6,590 nucleotides of DNA from an uncultured Treponema sp. Its GTDB lineage: Bacteria > Spirochaetota > Spirochaetia > Treponematales > Treponemataceae. The translations under genes and the position numbers were made by a program. Location: contig CALGGS010000259.1 in NCBI GenBank assembly GCA_937915735.1, positions 1-6,590 on the forward strand, read 5' to 3'. Below, piece after piece: positions 1 through 6,485 of the stretch. The stretch's first letter is position 1. Each line of letters begins with the position of its first letter. Under the pieces are notes generated by a model. It saw only the letters and a list, made by a program, of their open reading frames with translations, was not told the DNA's origin and searched no databases.

Positions 1-2
1 AA

Positions 3-350
3 ATCATCGTCGAGCGCATCGAAAAAGAAGACCTCAAGGTCGTAAATGACGGCACTCTTACTGTTGGCCTTGACACAAAGGTAACTGATGAGCTTAAAAA
101 AGAGGGCTATGTCCGTGACCTTATCCGAGGAATCCAGAATCTCCGAAAAGAAAGCGGCTTTGAAGTCACTGACCGAATCAAGCTCTTCGTTTCTGGTGAC
201 GGCGTTCTGAAAGATGCTTTTGCCAAATTCAAAGACTTTGTCTCAGGAGAAACACTGGCTGTGGTTCAGGAATGGAAGGACTCGCTTACCAAGCCGACCT
301 CAGTTGAAGCCGACGACAAAACATGGAGCATTTCTATTGAAAAAGCCTAA
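3..350 (+). CDS. ileS: Isoleucyl-tRNA synthetase, C-terminal 115 residues (5' truncated by window)
   Basis: The open frame runs in from the left edge and ends at TAA 348-350. It encodes only the C-terminal tail of a cytoplasmic class I aminoacyl-tRNA synthetase that charges tRNA-Ile. Visible is the conserved tail pattern of eukaryote-like (IleRS2) enzymes: 'LDTKVTDELKKEGYVRDLI', then 'IQNLRKESGFEVTDRI', the region Pfam calls DUF5915. The Rossmann catalytic motifs (HIGH, KMSKS) and the editing domain lie upstream of the window and cannot be checked. No Zn-binding cysteine cluster is seen at the end, unlike the short bacterial IleRS1 type. Family knowledge says IleRS2 enzymes are often mupirocin-tolerant; that is not tested here. 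The last codons overlap the start of the following lipoprotein gene. Confidence 0.88.
   Translation: MIVERIEKEDLKVVNDGTLTVGLDTKVTDELKKEGYVRDLIRGIQNLRKESGFEVTDRIKLFVSGDGVLKDAFAKFKDFVSGETLAVVQEWKDSLTKPTSVEADDKTWSISIEKA
325..328 (+). promoter_or_regulatory. Shine-Dalgarno site that fixes a TTG start for the lipoprotein gene
   Basis: GGAG lies inside the last codons of ileS, 8 nt before TTG at 337. This fits better than the upstream in-frame ATG at 214, which would prefix about 40 residues of out-of-frame ileS sequence to an otherwise normal lipoprotein signal peptide. Confidence 0.6.
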
Positions 351-1206
351 TTTTGTGGTGGTCATCGCTCTGTTTTTGGCGATGGCAGCTCTTTTTTCTT
401 GTAAATCGACTCCTGACATCGCTCCTGTTGACGCTTTTGAGCTTTTAGACGGAGATGCAGCTCTTTATCTTACCGTTCCTGTTCAGGCAAACAGCGAATT
501 TGTAACAAATGCCATTCAAAAAATCGGTAAAATCGCTGAAAGTGACGCAAAGAAAATCACGGAACGGCTCGATATGGCTTATGTAGCAATTCTTCCAAGC
601 GGAAAAATTCAGCTGTCAGCAAGCGGAAACCTTCCTAAAGCCTTTGCCTCCCTAGCCCTTTCTGAAAAAAACGGATGGACAGCCGGAGCAAAGGAAGGCC
701 ACACATTTTACACGCATAAAGACACTGGCTTTGAGCTTTGTATTCCTTCTTCGTCGAATGTTTTTTTGGCTGGCAACATCAGCCAGATGGCAAAAAGATA
801 CAACAAAATCGCATATTCTGACTTAACAAGCGATGAAAAGCTTTTATCACAGGCAATTTCTCAAAGCGATTACAAATATCTTCACGAAAATATCTCCTCA
901 AATATGATGCTTTACTCCCCTAGCCCGCGTTTTTTGCTTAAGAATTTTTTTGGTGCCTTGGATGTAAAAACGCCAGTAACATCAGTTTATGCGGCAGTCT
1001 CTCCTTACAGCGAGGTAAAAGGCTACGACTATAATGTAAAGCTCGTTTTAAACCTCAGCGACGCTCGTACAGTCAAAGCAACGGAAGCCCTTTTAAAAGT
1101 CGGACTTTTTGGTATGGCCTCAAAAATCTCCCAGACAGGTCAGGCTCAAATCACGATTGTGGAGCTGCTTTTAAGAAAGAGCCAGATTTTGGCCTTGATA
1201 AAATAA
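337..1206 (+). CDS. Outer-membrane-associated lipoprotein, TP0453-like
   Basis: From the TTG at 337 the product is 289 residues. It begins with a textbook lipoprotein signal peptide: MKK, a hydrophobic stretch at about residues 5-20, and the lipobox L-F-S-C with Cys22 as the lipidation site. The mature part is soluble-looking with alternating short strands and helices, and shows no enzyme motif that I recognise. Length, position directly after ileS and the lipoprotein nature match my recollection of T. pallidum TP0453 (about 287 residues), a lipoprotein on the inner face of the outer membrane that inserts amphipathic helices into lipid. The reading frame overlaps ileS by 14 bp, and the next lipoprotein starts 3 nt after the stop, so translation is probably coupled along the unit. 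Homology to TP0453 is inferred from context and size, not alignment. An alternative start at ATG 214 is rejected because it would bury the signal peptide. Confidence 0.75.
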   Translation: MKKPNFVVVIALFLAMAALFSCKSTPDIAPVDAFELLDGDAALYLTVPVQANSEFVTNAIQKIGKIAESDAKKITERLDMAYVAILPSGKIQLSASGNLPKAFASLALSEKNGWTAGAKEGHTFYTHKDTGFELCIPSSSNVFLAGNISQMAKRYNKIAYSDLTSDEKLLSQAISQSDYKYLHENISSNMMLYSPSPRFLLKNFFGALDVKTPVTSVYAAVSPYSEVKGYDYNVKLVLNLSDARTVKATEALLKVGLFGMASKISQTGQAQITIVELLLRKSQILALIK

Positions 1207-1209
1207 AAA

Positions 1210-1815
1210 ATGAAAAATATTTTTAAGTTTTTAATTTTATCGTCATTTTTTCTCGTTTCATGTGCCTCGTCTTCTCTTATGATACCTGGAGAATCTAAAA
1301 TCATTCTAAAAAATATCGCGGTTGAATACAACACAATCGCTGACGGCTATCTTGAAATCAAAAATTATGCAAAGGCCGCGCAATATTACAAGCTTGCGAT
1401 GCGTAACGAAGATTTGTATCTTACAGCCTACTATAAGCTCGCCCGTTCATACGCATTGGCAAAGGACTGGGAAAACGCAGACAAAACCTACAGGGAGCTT
1501 CTTCTTCTTGACAGTGAAAACAATATGCTGAAAACAAGCCTCGCCTATATCACAGTTATGCGTGGCGAAACTGACGAAGGAATCTTAATGTACAGAGATT
1601 TGATAAAAGAAAATCCCTATGACGAGAATCTTTTGGAGTCTTATGTTTCGCTTTTGATAAATGTAGGCCGGGGAGAAGACGCAGAAGAAAGCTTTTTCGT
1701 TCTAAAAGAAAAATTCCCGGACAACAAGCAGATTTCAACCTTTGCCCAGAGTCTGTCAGAAATAGTAGATAATTTTAATCCAGACAAAAATACAAAGGAA
1801 AGTCCAAAGGACTAG
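1210..1815 (+). CDS. TPR-repeat lipoprotein
   Basis: The 201-residue product has a signal peptide with lipobox L-V-S-C (Cys18), so it should be anchored to a membrane facing the periplasm. After a short Ser-rich tether, about four tetratricopeptide repeats of roughly 34 residues fill the mature protein: about 35-68, 69-102 (AYYKLARSYALAKDWENADKTY), 103-136 and 137-171. They are followed by a polar, Lys/Asp-rich tail. TPRs make protein-binding superhelices and have no catalytic role, so a scaffold or adaptor partner for the preceding lipoprotein is plausible. The start lies 3 nt after the upstream stop with only A-rich sequence before it and no convincing Shine-Dalgarno, which points to translational coupling. 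Its position corresponds to T. pallidum TP0454 as I recall it. The partner and exact function are unknown. Confidence 0.8.
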   Translation: MKNIFKFLILSSFFLVSCASSSLMIPGESKIILKNIAVEYNTIADGYLEIKNYAKAAQYYKLAMRNEDLYLTAYYKLARSYALAKDWENADKTYRELLLLDSENNMLKTSLAYITVMRGETDEGILMYRDLIKENPYDENLLESYVSLLINVGRGEDAEESFFVLKEKFPDNKQISTFAQSLSEIVDNFNPDKNTKESPKD

Positions 1816-1824
1816 TTTAGTCCT
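1808..1824. terminator. Candidate bidirectional hairpin spanning two convergent stop codons
   Basis: AGGACTA (1808-1814) is the exact reverse complement of TAGTCCT (1818-1824) with a 3-nt loop, giving a 7-bp stem. The stem and loop contain the TAG stop of the TPR lipoprotein (1813-1815) and the TAA stop of the facing gene (1817-1819). T-runs appear only several bases beyond on each strand (TATTTTT on both sides), so it is a weak intrinsic terminator at best. The 5-bp pair AGTCC (1801-1805)/GGACT (1809-1813) could form a competing hairpin. It is the only terminator-like structure between two converging transcripts. Confidence 0.4.
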
Positions 1825-3301
1825 GCATTTCGTTGTATTTTTCCGGGTTTGCGCGGAAGGCTACAATCGGAGAATCAGGGTCGTTTGAAGCATAATCAAG
1901 GGCCTGGCTTGCTTCCAGAAGAAGTCTTTCAGCCTTAATTTTTCTGCCCGCAACGGAAGAAATACCGACAGAAACCTCGTTAGTAGCGTTGTTGTTCTTT
2001 AAGAAATCTGAAATTTTGTTGTAGACCGTCTCAAACATATCAACGGTTGTCTGCAAGTCAGTTTTTGGAAGAACTACGGCATAAGAATCTGATTTGTACT
2101 CAAAGATTTCCGGGTTTTCGTAAGAGCTTTTGTCTTTAAGAATCGAAAGGACATTGCTTGAAATAGAATTTCCCCTGTCGAGTGCGTTAATTTTTAGTAA
2201 AGCAACAGTGAGATTTTCGCTTCCTGAAGAGATTTCGTTATCGATTTTTGGCTCAAGCTCGCTCTGAACAAAAAGGCTTGTAATCGGAGATATATTTTTT
2301 TCCTGTTTTTCTTCAATAATTTTCTCTTGCTCTATGACGGGCGATTCAGTGACAGGCTCGCTTTCGAAAATCGGCTCCTCCTCATTAAAACCTGTAAAAA
2401 GCTCGGAGTCCTCGGCATTCTGCTGCTCAAACTGGTCGATAACATCAAGACCATCGTTTTCTGACTCTTCCTCTGTGTCAATAAACCAATCATTTACATT
2501 TGAATTTTCTTCATCAGTTTTGTTATCATCAAAGTTAATTGAAATTTCTTCTTCCTGAATTGCTTCCGTATTTTCTGCATTTGAATTTGCCGCTTCAGGA
2601 TTAAAGAGAGGCTTTTTTTCTTCAAGAGGAGCTTCATCTGAAGTTACTTTATTTTCTTCGACAGATTTTTTTAATTCTTTTGTTTCTTCTGAAGCTTCGA
2701 TTTTTGTCTCTTCGGATTTTTGAGGACTTTCCGTCTCTGAAAATGGCCTGTAGACATTTGAGTAGGATTTTTTCTTTGAGAATTTGAAGTTTCCTGTTCT
2801 GATAATTGCGTCTTCAGTTCCGTTCGTAAGAATTATAAGAACTACGACGATAATTGTACCGACTAAAATCAGAAGGAAAGCGATTCTTGCGTAATTGTAG
2901 ATAGAATTTGGCTTCATAAGGTAGATTGAAGCCTCTAAGCTAAAATAGTTCTGGGGATTCACTTCCACAGTTTCTTCAAAATGCTTTACCAAGTCCGGAG
3001 ATGGAAGTGAAAAAAGACTGGGCGGATATGAATAAACCAACTCGCCATTTATTTCAAGCTTTAAGGCTGAGAAATCGTCGATATTGCCGATTGCACGGAT
3101 AAATTTATTTGAAAAATCAGGGCTTCCATATTGACTCTGAAAAAGGGCTGATTTAGTATCATTTAAAAGCTTTTCGTAGCGGCTGCTCGCCTTTTCGTTA
3201 CCGCTTTTTTTGTCGATATAGATTCCCACTCCGAACCAGATGATAGCAACCAAAAACAACAATGAACTTATACTTGAGATGATGGTGATTGGACGTTTCA
3301 T
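1817..3301 (-). CDS. Two-TM membrane protein with acidic linker and degenerate GGDEF-like domain
   Basis: The 494-residue product has TM1 at about 6-27, a region of about 110 residues predicted outside the inner membrane (28-136), TM2 at about 137-160, a long Glu/Asp/Ser/Asn-rich linker (about 165-338), and a C-terminal cytoplasmic domain (about 339-489). That last domain follows the GGDEF fold pattern: LTVALLKIN, then EYKSDSYAVVLP where an active enzyme has RxGGDEFAVLLP, then VSVGISS, then RLLLEASQALDYA and a closing IVAFRANPEKY. The signature reads KSDSY (403-407), so both glycines and the catalytic Glu are lost, and no RxxD inhibitory site precedes it. It is therefore unlikely to make c-di-GMP; it may bind nucleotide or act as a signalling or scaffolding module. 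Start ATG overlaps the upstream stop as ATGA. The nearest GGAG is 14 nt away, too far for normal initiation, so coupling is likely. The extracytoplasmic part could be a sensor, but I cannot name its family. Confidence 0.72.
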   Translation of the reverse strand: MKRPITIISSISSLLFLVAIIWFGVGIYIDKKSGNEKASSRYEKLLNDTKSALFQSQYGSPDFSNKFIRAIGNIDDFSALKLEINGELVYSYPPSLFSLPSPDLVKHFEETVEVNPQNYFSLEASIYLMKPNSIYNYARIAFLLILVGTIIVVVLIILTNGTEDAIIRTGNFKFSKKKSYSNVYRPFSETESPQKSEETKIEASEETKELKKSVEENKVTSDEAPLEEKKPLFNPEAANSNAENTEAIQEEEISINFDDNKTDEENSNVNDWFIDTEEESENDGLDVIDQFEQQNAEDSELFTGFNEEEPIFESEPVTESPVIEQEKIIEEKQEKNISPITSLFVQSELEPKIDNEISSGSENLTVALLKINALDRGNSISSNVLSILKDKSSYENPEIFEYKSDSYAVVLPKTDLQTTVDMFETVYNKISDFLKNNNATNEVSVGISSVAGRKIKAERLLLEASQALDYASNDPDSPIVAFRANPEKYNEMQD

Positions 3302-4839
3302 ATATTCTTATTATACTCCAATTTTTTAAGGTATGCAACAAAACTAAAGTTTTTGCCCACCTTCGCAAGGTAGGGAAGCAGCGTCATAGAGGCGTTCGTA
3401 TCTTCAAGAGGAAAATCCCCGTCTTTGAAACTTTCTTTTAATTCTTTGCAATATTTAGAGATAAAAGATTCATAGTCAAATGATTTTTTCGCTAAGATTT
3501 CATTCAGTAAGTTTTGCTTACATTTTTGGTCATTCTGAGAGACACAATCCCGAAGAGTCTCCCTTTTTTTCATAAATTCTTCAAGAGAATTTTTATAGCT
3601 TTCTAAGATTTCCGTCGTGACAGTTTTTTCATCAAGGCGCTTCAGCTCAGTCCTGAACATTAATGCCGAGTAAGCTTTTTCCGCAGGGTTAAACCGGTTT
3701 GAATTTGAGTAAAATTTTGATTCAAGATAAGTACCCCTCGCGTAAGGAGAGCCTTTGATATAAGAAAAATCCGCTCCGAAAAAACGAAGTTCCGAAAAGC
3801 CAAGGACGGAGGCAAGACTTGCCGCGGCAATAGTCACAGTTCCGCTACCAGCTTCAAGGTGAATAAAATTTTTACGGGAAGGACTTTGAGAGTCAAAAAA
3901 AGAAGCGTATTGGGAAAGAGGATGCCCGCTCTCAAAAAAAAGAACATTTCGTGAAAATTTTAAGGCTTTTCGCACGGAAGAAGGAGAGGCGCACAAATCA
4001 AAGGCGTAAATCGTGTTTTCGCCAAGCTTTTCAAGATAATGCTCATGGGAAACATTTTGTCCGTCAATCGAAACGACTGCATCACAAAAAACATTTTGCT
4101 TTGTAAGGCTTGAAAAAGCCGTGTCGGTCGCAATGATAAAATATTTTTTTCGATTGTTTTTTAGTTCAGAAATAGTCTCGTTAAGGCTGGGTCCTGCCGC
4201 AATCACAGCCGCGATTTTCCCGTTTGCGCCAAGAGAAATGACAGGATGCCCTTTATCCTTACACGCTCCTGCTTCTCCTAAGATTTTTAGATTCGTGAGG
4301 ATATTTTTCTGCCAGATTTTTCCGAAATGGCTCTGCACGGAAAAGTCTCCGGCCAAAAGCTTTATTGACTCATTTATTTTTTCGTGCGCAAGCTTTGCCT
4401 CGCTTTCAAAAGCATTTTCCCAGGCCCTGAGGGAGAGAATCGTCAAATTTCCGTGAAGGGCCGGCTTATAAAAAGAAAGAATACTTTCATTAATGTTTGA
4501 AACAGGGCAGATTTTTACGCGCTTTTCGCAAAAAAGATTTTTTACGCACTTAATTTCTGACAGGAATTTTATGTCGCTGTCAGATTTTTCAATTACAAGG
4601 ATTTTAGAATTCGGGCATTTTTTTAAAAGCTTTTCGATGTGATAACCGCCGCAAAGCCCCAGTACCACAAAAAAACGGCAGCTTTCGTCAATATTTTGAA
4701 CAAAACTTTCTGCTTCACGAAGGGGATTGTATTTTGAGTGAAGGGACACTTCCTGACCTGTCTCTTCATTTTTGCACAAGGGAATCTGATTTTCGTCTTT
4801 TGAAAGAATTATCTGTGAATAAAAAAACTTTCCGCCCAT
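3298..4839 (-). CDS. MAF/DUF115 family protein (motility-associated, flagellin-glycosylation type)
   Basis: The 513-residue product has no signal peptide and should be cytoplasmic. The N-terminal part (about 30-200) carries the family's 'LHSKYNPLREAE' segment (33-44) and a Rossmann-like 'VVLGLCGGYH' (58-67). The central domain (about 208-365) is the MAF_flag10/DUF115 (MptE-like) fold: VIAAGPSLN (212-220), IIATDTAF (235-242), VVSIDGQ (255-261), LEAGSGTVTIAAASLA (328-343) and FFGADFSY (353-360). A helical Lys/Glu-rich tail of about 120 residues follows. In Campylobacter, Helicobacter, Aeromonas and Clostridium, Maf proteins are needed to load nonulosonic acids onto flagellin; T. denticola flagellins are known to be O-glycosylated. 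Archaeal MptE relatives are pterin pyrophosphokinases, so the reaction here is inferred. No flagellin or sugar-synthesis gene is in the window. Its stop overlaps the start of the GGDEF-like gene. There is no clear Shine-Dalgarno before its ATG. Confidence 0.8.
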   Translation of the reverse strand: MGGKFFYSQIILSKDENQIPLCKNEETGQEVSLHSKYNPLREAESFVQNIDESCRFFVVLGLCGGYHIEKLLKKCPNSKILVIEKSDSDIKFLSEIKCVKNLFCEKRVKICPVSNINESILSFYKPALHGNLTILSLRAWENAFESEAKLAHEKINESIKLLAGDFSVQSHFGKIWQKNILTNLKILGEAGACKDKGHPVISLGANGKIAAVIAAGPSLNETISELKNNRKKYFIIATDTAFSSLTKQNVFCDAVVSIDGQNVSHEHYLEKLGENTIYAFDLCASPSSVRKALKFSRNVLFFESGHPLSQYASFFDSQSPSRKNFIHLEAGSGTVTIAAASLASVLGFSELRFFGADFSYIKGSPYARGTYLESKFYSNSNRFNPAEKAYSALMFRTELKRLDEKTVTTEILESYKNSLEEFMKKRETLRDCVSQNDQKCKQNLLNEILAKKSFDYESFISKYCKELKESFKDGDFPLEDTNASMTLLPYLAKVGKNFSFVAYLKKLEYNKNI

Positions 4840-4849
4840 AAATCTGCTT

Positions 4850-4879
4850 ATTTTATCACAAAAAAAAGTCTGCTGTGAA
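4850..4879 (-). promoter_or_regulatory. Candidate sigma-70 promoter for the MAF/DUF115 operon, almost leaderless
   Basis: On the - strand TTCACA (4879-4874) is followed after 18 nt by TAAAAT (4855-4850), preceded by TG-n, an extended -10. Each hexamer matches consensus at 5 of 6. The predicted start (about 4843) is only about 4 nt before the ATG, which would give a leaderless mRNA and would explain the missing Shine-Dalgarno. A second TTGACA lies upstream at 4907-4902 but has no good -10 partner. The A/T-rich setting makes chance matches possible. Confidence 0.35.
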
Positions 4880-4971
4880 GAGTCTTAACTAAAATCTCCC
4901 CTGTCAACAAGGAAGTGCCAGACTAATGACACCTCCTAAAATCCTTTACCTTAGAAAATGATTTTTTTATT

Positions 4972-6345
4972 TTACTGAATTTTCGGAACTTTTGCCAATG
5001 AGGCGGCGATTTCTTCATCAGACGGAATGTAATCGCTCATAGTACCGTCGTTGAAAGACTTGTAAGCGTACATATCGAAGTAGCCGGTTCCCGTAAGACC
5101 GAAGAGGATTGTCTTTTCTTCGCCAGTTTCCTTGCACTTTTTAGCCTCATCGAGGGCAACCTTGATTGCGTGGCTGCTTTCAGGAGCAGGCAAGATTCCT
5201 TCGACCCTGGCAAATTCCTGAGCGGCAGCGAAAACGCTGGTCTGCTCAACGGAACGGGCCGTCATAAGTCCGTCATCATAAAGCTGGGAGAGAATTGAGC
5301 TCATTCCGTGATAGCGCAGACCTCCAGCATGGCTTGCAGAAGGCATAAACTCGCTTCCGAGAGTGTACATTTTCTGCAAGGGGCAGACATGACCCGTGTC
5401 ACAATAATCGTAAACATATTTTCCCCGGGTAAGGCTCGGACAGCTGGCCGGTTCAACTGCGATGAATTCATAATCTGCCTCGCCCCTAAGCTTTCGCCCC
5501 ATAAACGGAGAAATAAGACCTCCCAAATTTGAGCCGCCGCCAGCACAACCGATAATTACATCAGGCTTAATTCCGTATTTGTCCATTGCGGTCATTGTCT
5601 CAAGCCCGATTACGGTCTGATGAAGAAGGACTTGATTCAAGACACTTCCGAGAACATAGCGGTATCCGCTCTGCTTAGTAGCGGCCTCGACAGCCTCAGA
5701 AATTGCACAGCCAAGGCTTCCGTTCGTTCCAGGAAATTCAGCCAAGATTTTTCGTCCAACTTCGGTAGTCTCACTTGGAGAAGGAGTTACATTTGCCCCG
5801 TAAGTACGCATAACCTCGCGGCGGAAGGGCTTCTGCTCGTAAGAGCATTTTACCATATAAACCTGACAGTCCAAGTCAAAGTAAGAGCAGGCCATTGAAA
5901 GTGCCGTTCCCCACTGGCCGGCGCCAGTTTCTGTCGTAACGCCCTTTAAGCCCTGCTTTTTTGCATAATAAGCCTGAGCGATTGCAGAATTTAGTTTATG
6001 ACTTCCGCTTGTGTTATTTCCTTCGAATTTGTAGTAAATTTTTGCAGGTGTGCCAAGTTTCTTTTCCAAACAATATGCACGAACGAGTGGAGAAGGACGA
6101 TACATTTTATAAAATTCACGAATTTCTTGTGGAATTTCAATGTAAGCATCTGTGTCGTTAAGTTCTTGTTTTACAAGTTCATCGCAAAACACAGGTCGTA
6201 AATCGTCTTCGGTGCATGGCTTGCTAGTCGCTGGATTTAAAAGAGGCGCTGGTTTTGTTTTCATGTCTGCTCTGACATTGTACCAAGCTTTAGGCATCTG
6301 AGACTCGTTGAGATAGATTTTGTAAGGAATTTCTTTTTCTGCCAT
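4972..6345 (-). CDS. trpB: TrpB2-type tryptophan synthase beta-like PLP enzyme
   Basis: The 457-residue cytoplasmic product belongs to the TrpB2 branch of the tryptophan synthase beta family (fold type II PLP enzymes), which joins indole and serine to give tryptophan. The usual TrpB1 is about 400 residues; this longer N-terminus is typical of TrpB2. Visible motifs are RPSPLVRA (83-90); the PLP lysine in GSHKLNSAIAQAY (Lys117); TETGAGQWGTALS with the catalytic Glu139; LHQTVIGLE (241-249); the phosphate-binding loop CAGGGSNLGG (267-276); and a closing GLTGTGYFD (416-424). All key residues appear intact. No trpA or other trp gene lies beside it, so a role in indole salvage or tryptophan production from free indole is more likely than full biosynthesis; some TrpB2 proteins may have other substrates. 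It starts at ATG 6345 behind an excellent Shine-Dalgarno and its own promoter, and appears monocistronic. Confidence 0.9.
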   Translation of the reverse strand: MAEKEIPYKIYLNESQMPKAWYNVRADMKTKPAPLLNPATSKPCTEDDLRPVFCDELVKQELNDTDAYIEIPQEIREFYKMYRPSPLVRAYCLEKKLGTPAKIYYKFEGNNTSGSHKLNSAIAQAYYAKKQGLKGVTTETGAGQWGTALSMACSYFDLDCQVYMVKCSYEQKPFRREVMRTYGANVTPSPSETTEVGRKILAEFPGTNGSLGCAISEAVEAATKQSGYRYVLGSVLNQVLLHQTVIGLETMTAMDKYGIKPDVIIGCAGGGSNLGGLISPFMGRKLRGEADYEFIAVEPASCPSLTRGKYVYDYCDTGHVCPLQKMYTLGSEFMPSASHAGGLRYHGMSSILSQLYDDGLMTARSVEQTSVFAAAQEFARVEGILPAPESSHAIKVALDEAKKCKETGEEKTILFGLTGTGYFDMYAYKSFNDGTMSDYIPSDEEIAASLAKVPKIQ

Positions 6346-6351
6346 ATATAA

Positions 6352-6357
6352 CCTCCT
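6352..6357 (-). promoter_or_regulatory. Strong Shine-Dalgarno of trpB
   Basis: A perfect AGGAGG on the - strand sits 6 nt before the ATG at 6345. This is the only ideal ribosome binding site in front of a gene in the window, and it confirms the trpB start. Confidence 0.85.
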
Positions 6358-6400
6358 GTGGCAAAATGGTTAGGATGCTCTTGAACCTTTGTGTTCGTTA

Positions 6401-6429
6401 AGTATATTTGTTTCGCTTGTTTCTGTCAA
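6401..6429 (-). promoter_or_regulatory. Sigma-70 promoter of trpB
   Basis: On the - strand a perfect TTGACA (6429-6424) is separated by exactly 17 nt from TATACT (6406-6401), a 5 of 6 match. Transcription would begin near 6394 and give a leader of about 49 nt ending in the Shine-Dalgarno. The leader shows only a weak 4-bp GGTT/AACC pairing and no T-box, attenuator peptide with tandem Trp codons, or terminator hairpin. Control is therefore more likely at initiation. Confidence 0.75.
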
Positions 6430-6454
6430 TAGAAACGGGGCAAAAAATAGAAAC
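6410..6454. repeat. GTTTC/GAAAC box cluster over the trpB promoter (candidate operator)
   Basis: On the + strand GTTTC occurs at 6410-6414 and 6419-6423, and GAAAC at 6432-6436 and 6450-6454. The inner pair forms an inverted repeat GTTTCT-N6-AGAAAC (6419-6436) that covers the trpB -35 hexamer. The 9-mer AATAGAAAC is directly repeated at 6428 and 6446, 18 bp apart, close to two helical turns. A dimeric repressor binding here would block RNA polymerase. It does not resemble the E. coli TrpR operator, so the regulator is unknown. Confidence 0.45.
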
Positions 6455-6485
6455 AGGCGGAAATAACCAAAATTAAAAAAATATA

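Noticed and set aside
214..336. N-terminal extension of the lipoprotein gene from ATG 214
   Set aside because: It overlaps ileS out of frame, places a basic, low-complexity stretch before a perfect lipoprotein signal peptide, and TTG 337 has a better placed ribosome binding site.
2334..2558. Serine-rich + strand ORF opposite the acidic linker
   Set aside because: It is the antisense shadow of the Glu/Asp-rich linker codons; it has no ribosome binding site and no domain-like pattern.
3310..3338. Internal promoter for the GGDEF-like gene: TTGCAT, 17-nt spacer, perfect TATAAT on the - strand
   Set aside because: It lies inside the MAF coding end, the -35 matches at only 3 of 6, and the start would fall on the ATG itself. 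ATGA coupling explains expression, so it is kept only as a weak possibility.
4920..4971. Rho-independent terminator after trpB
   Set aside because: Only a 4-bp CTAA/TTAG pairing (4937-4955 area) and scattered A/T runs are present; no stable stem followed by a T-run exists on the - strand.
5301..5898. Several 70-90 codon ORFs on both strands inside trpB
   Set aside because: They overlap a well-conserved full-length PLP enzyme gene and have no start signals or recognisable motifs.
6346..6400. Trp attenuator or T-box in the trpB leader
   Set aside because: The leader is about 49 nt, has no Trp-rich leader peptide, no T-box consensus and no terminator hairpin.
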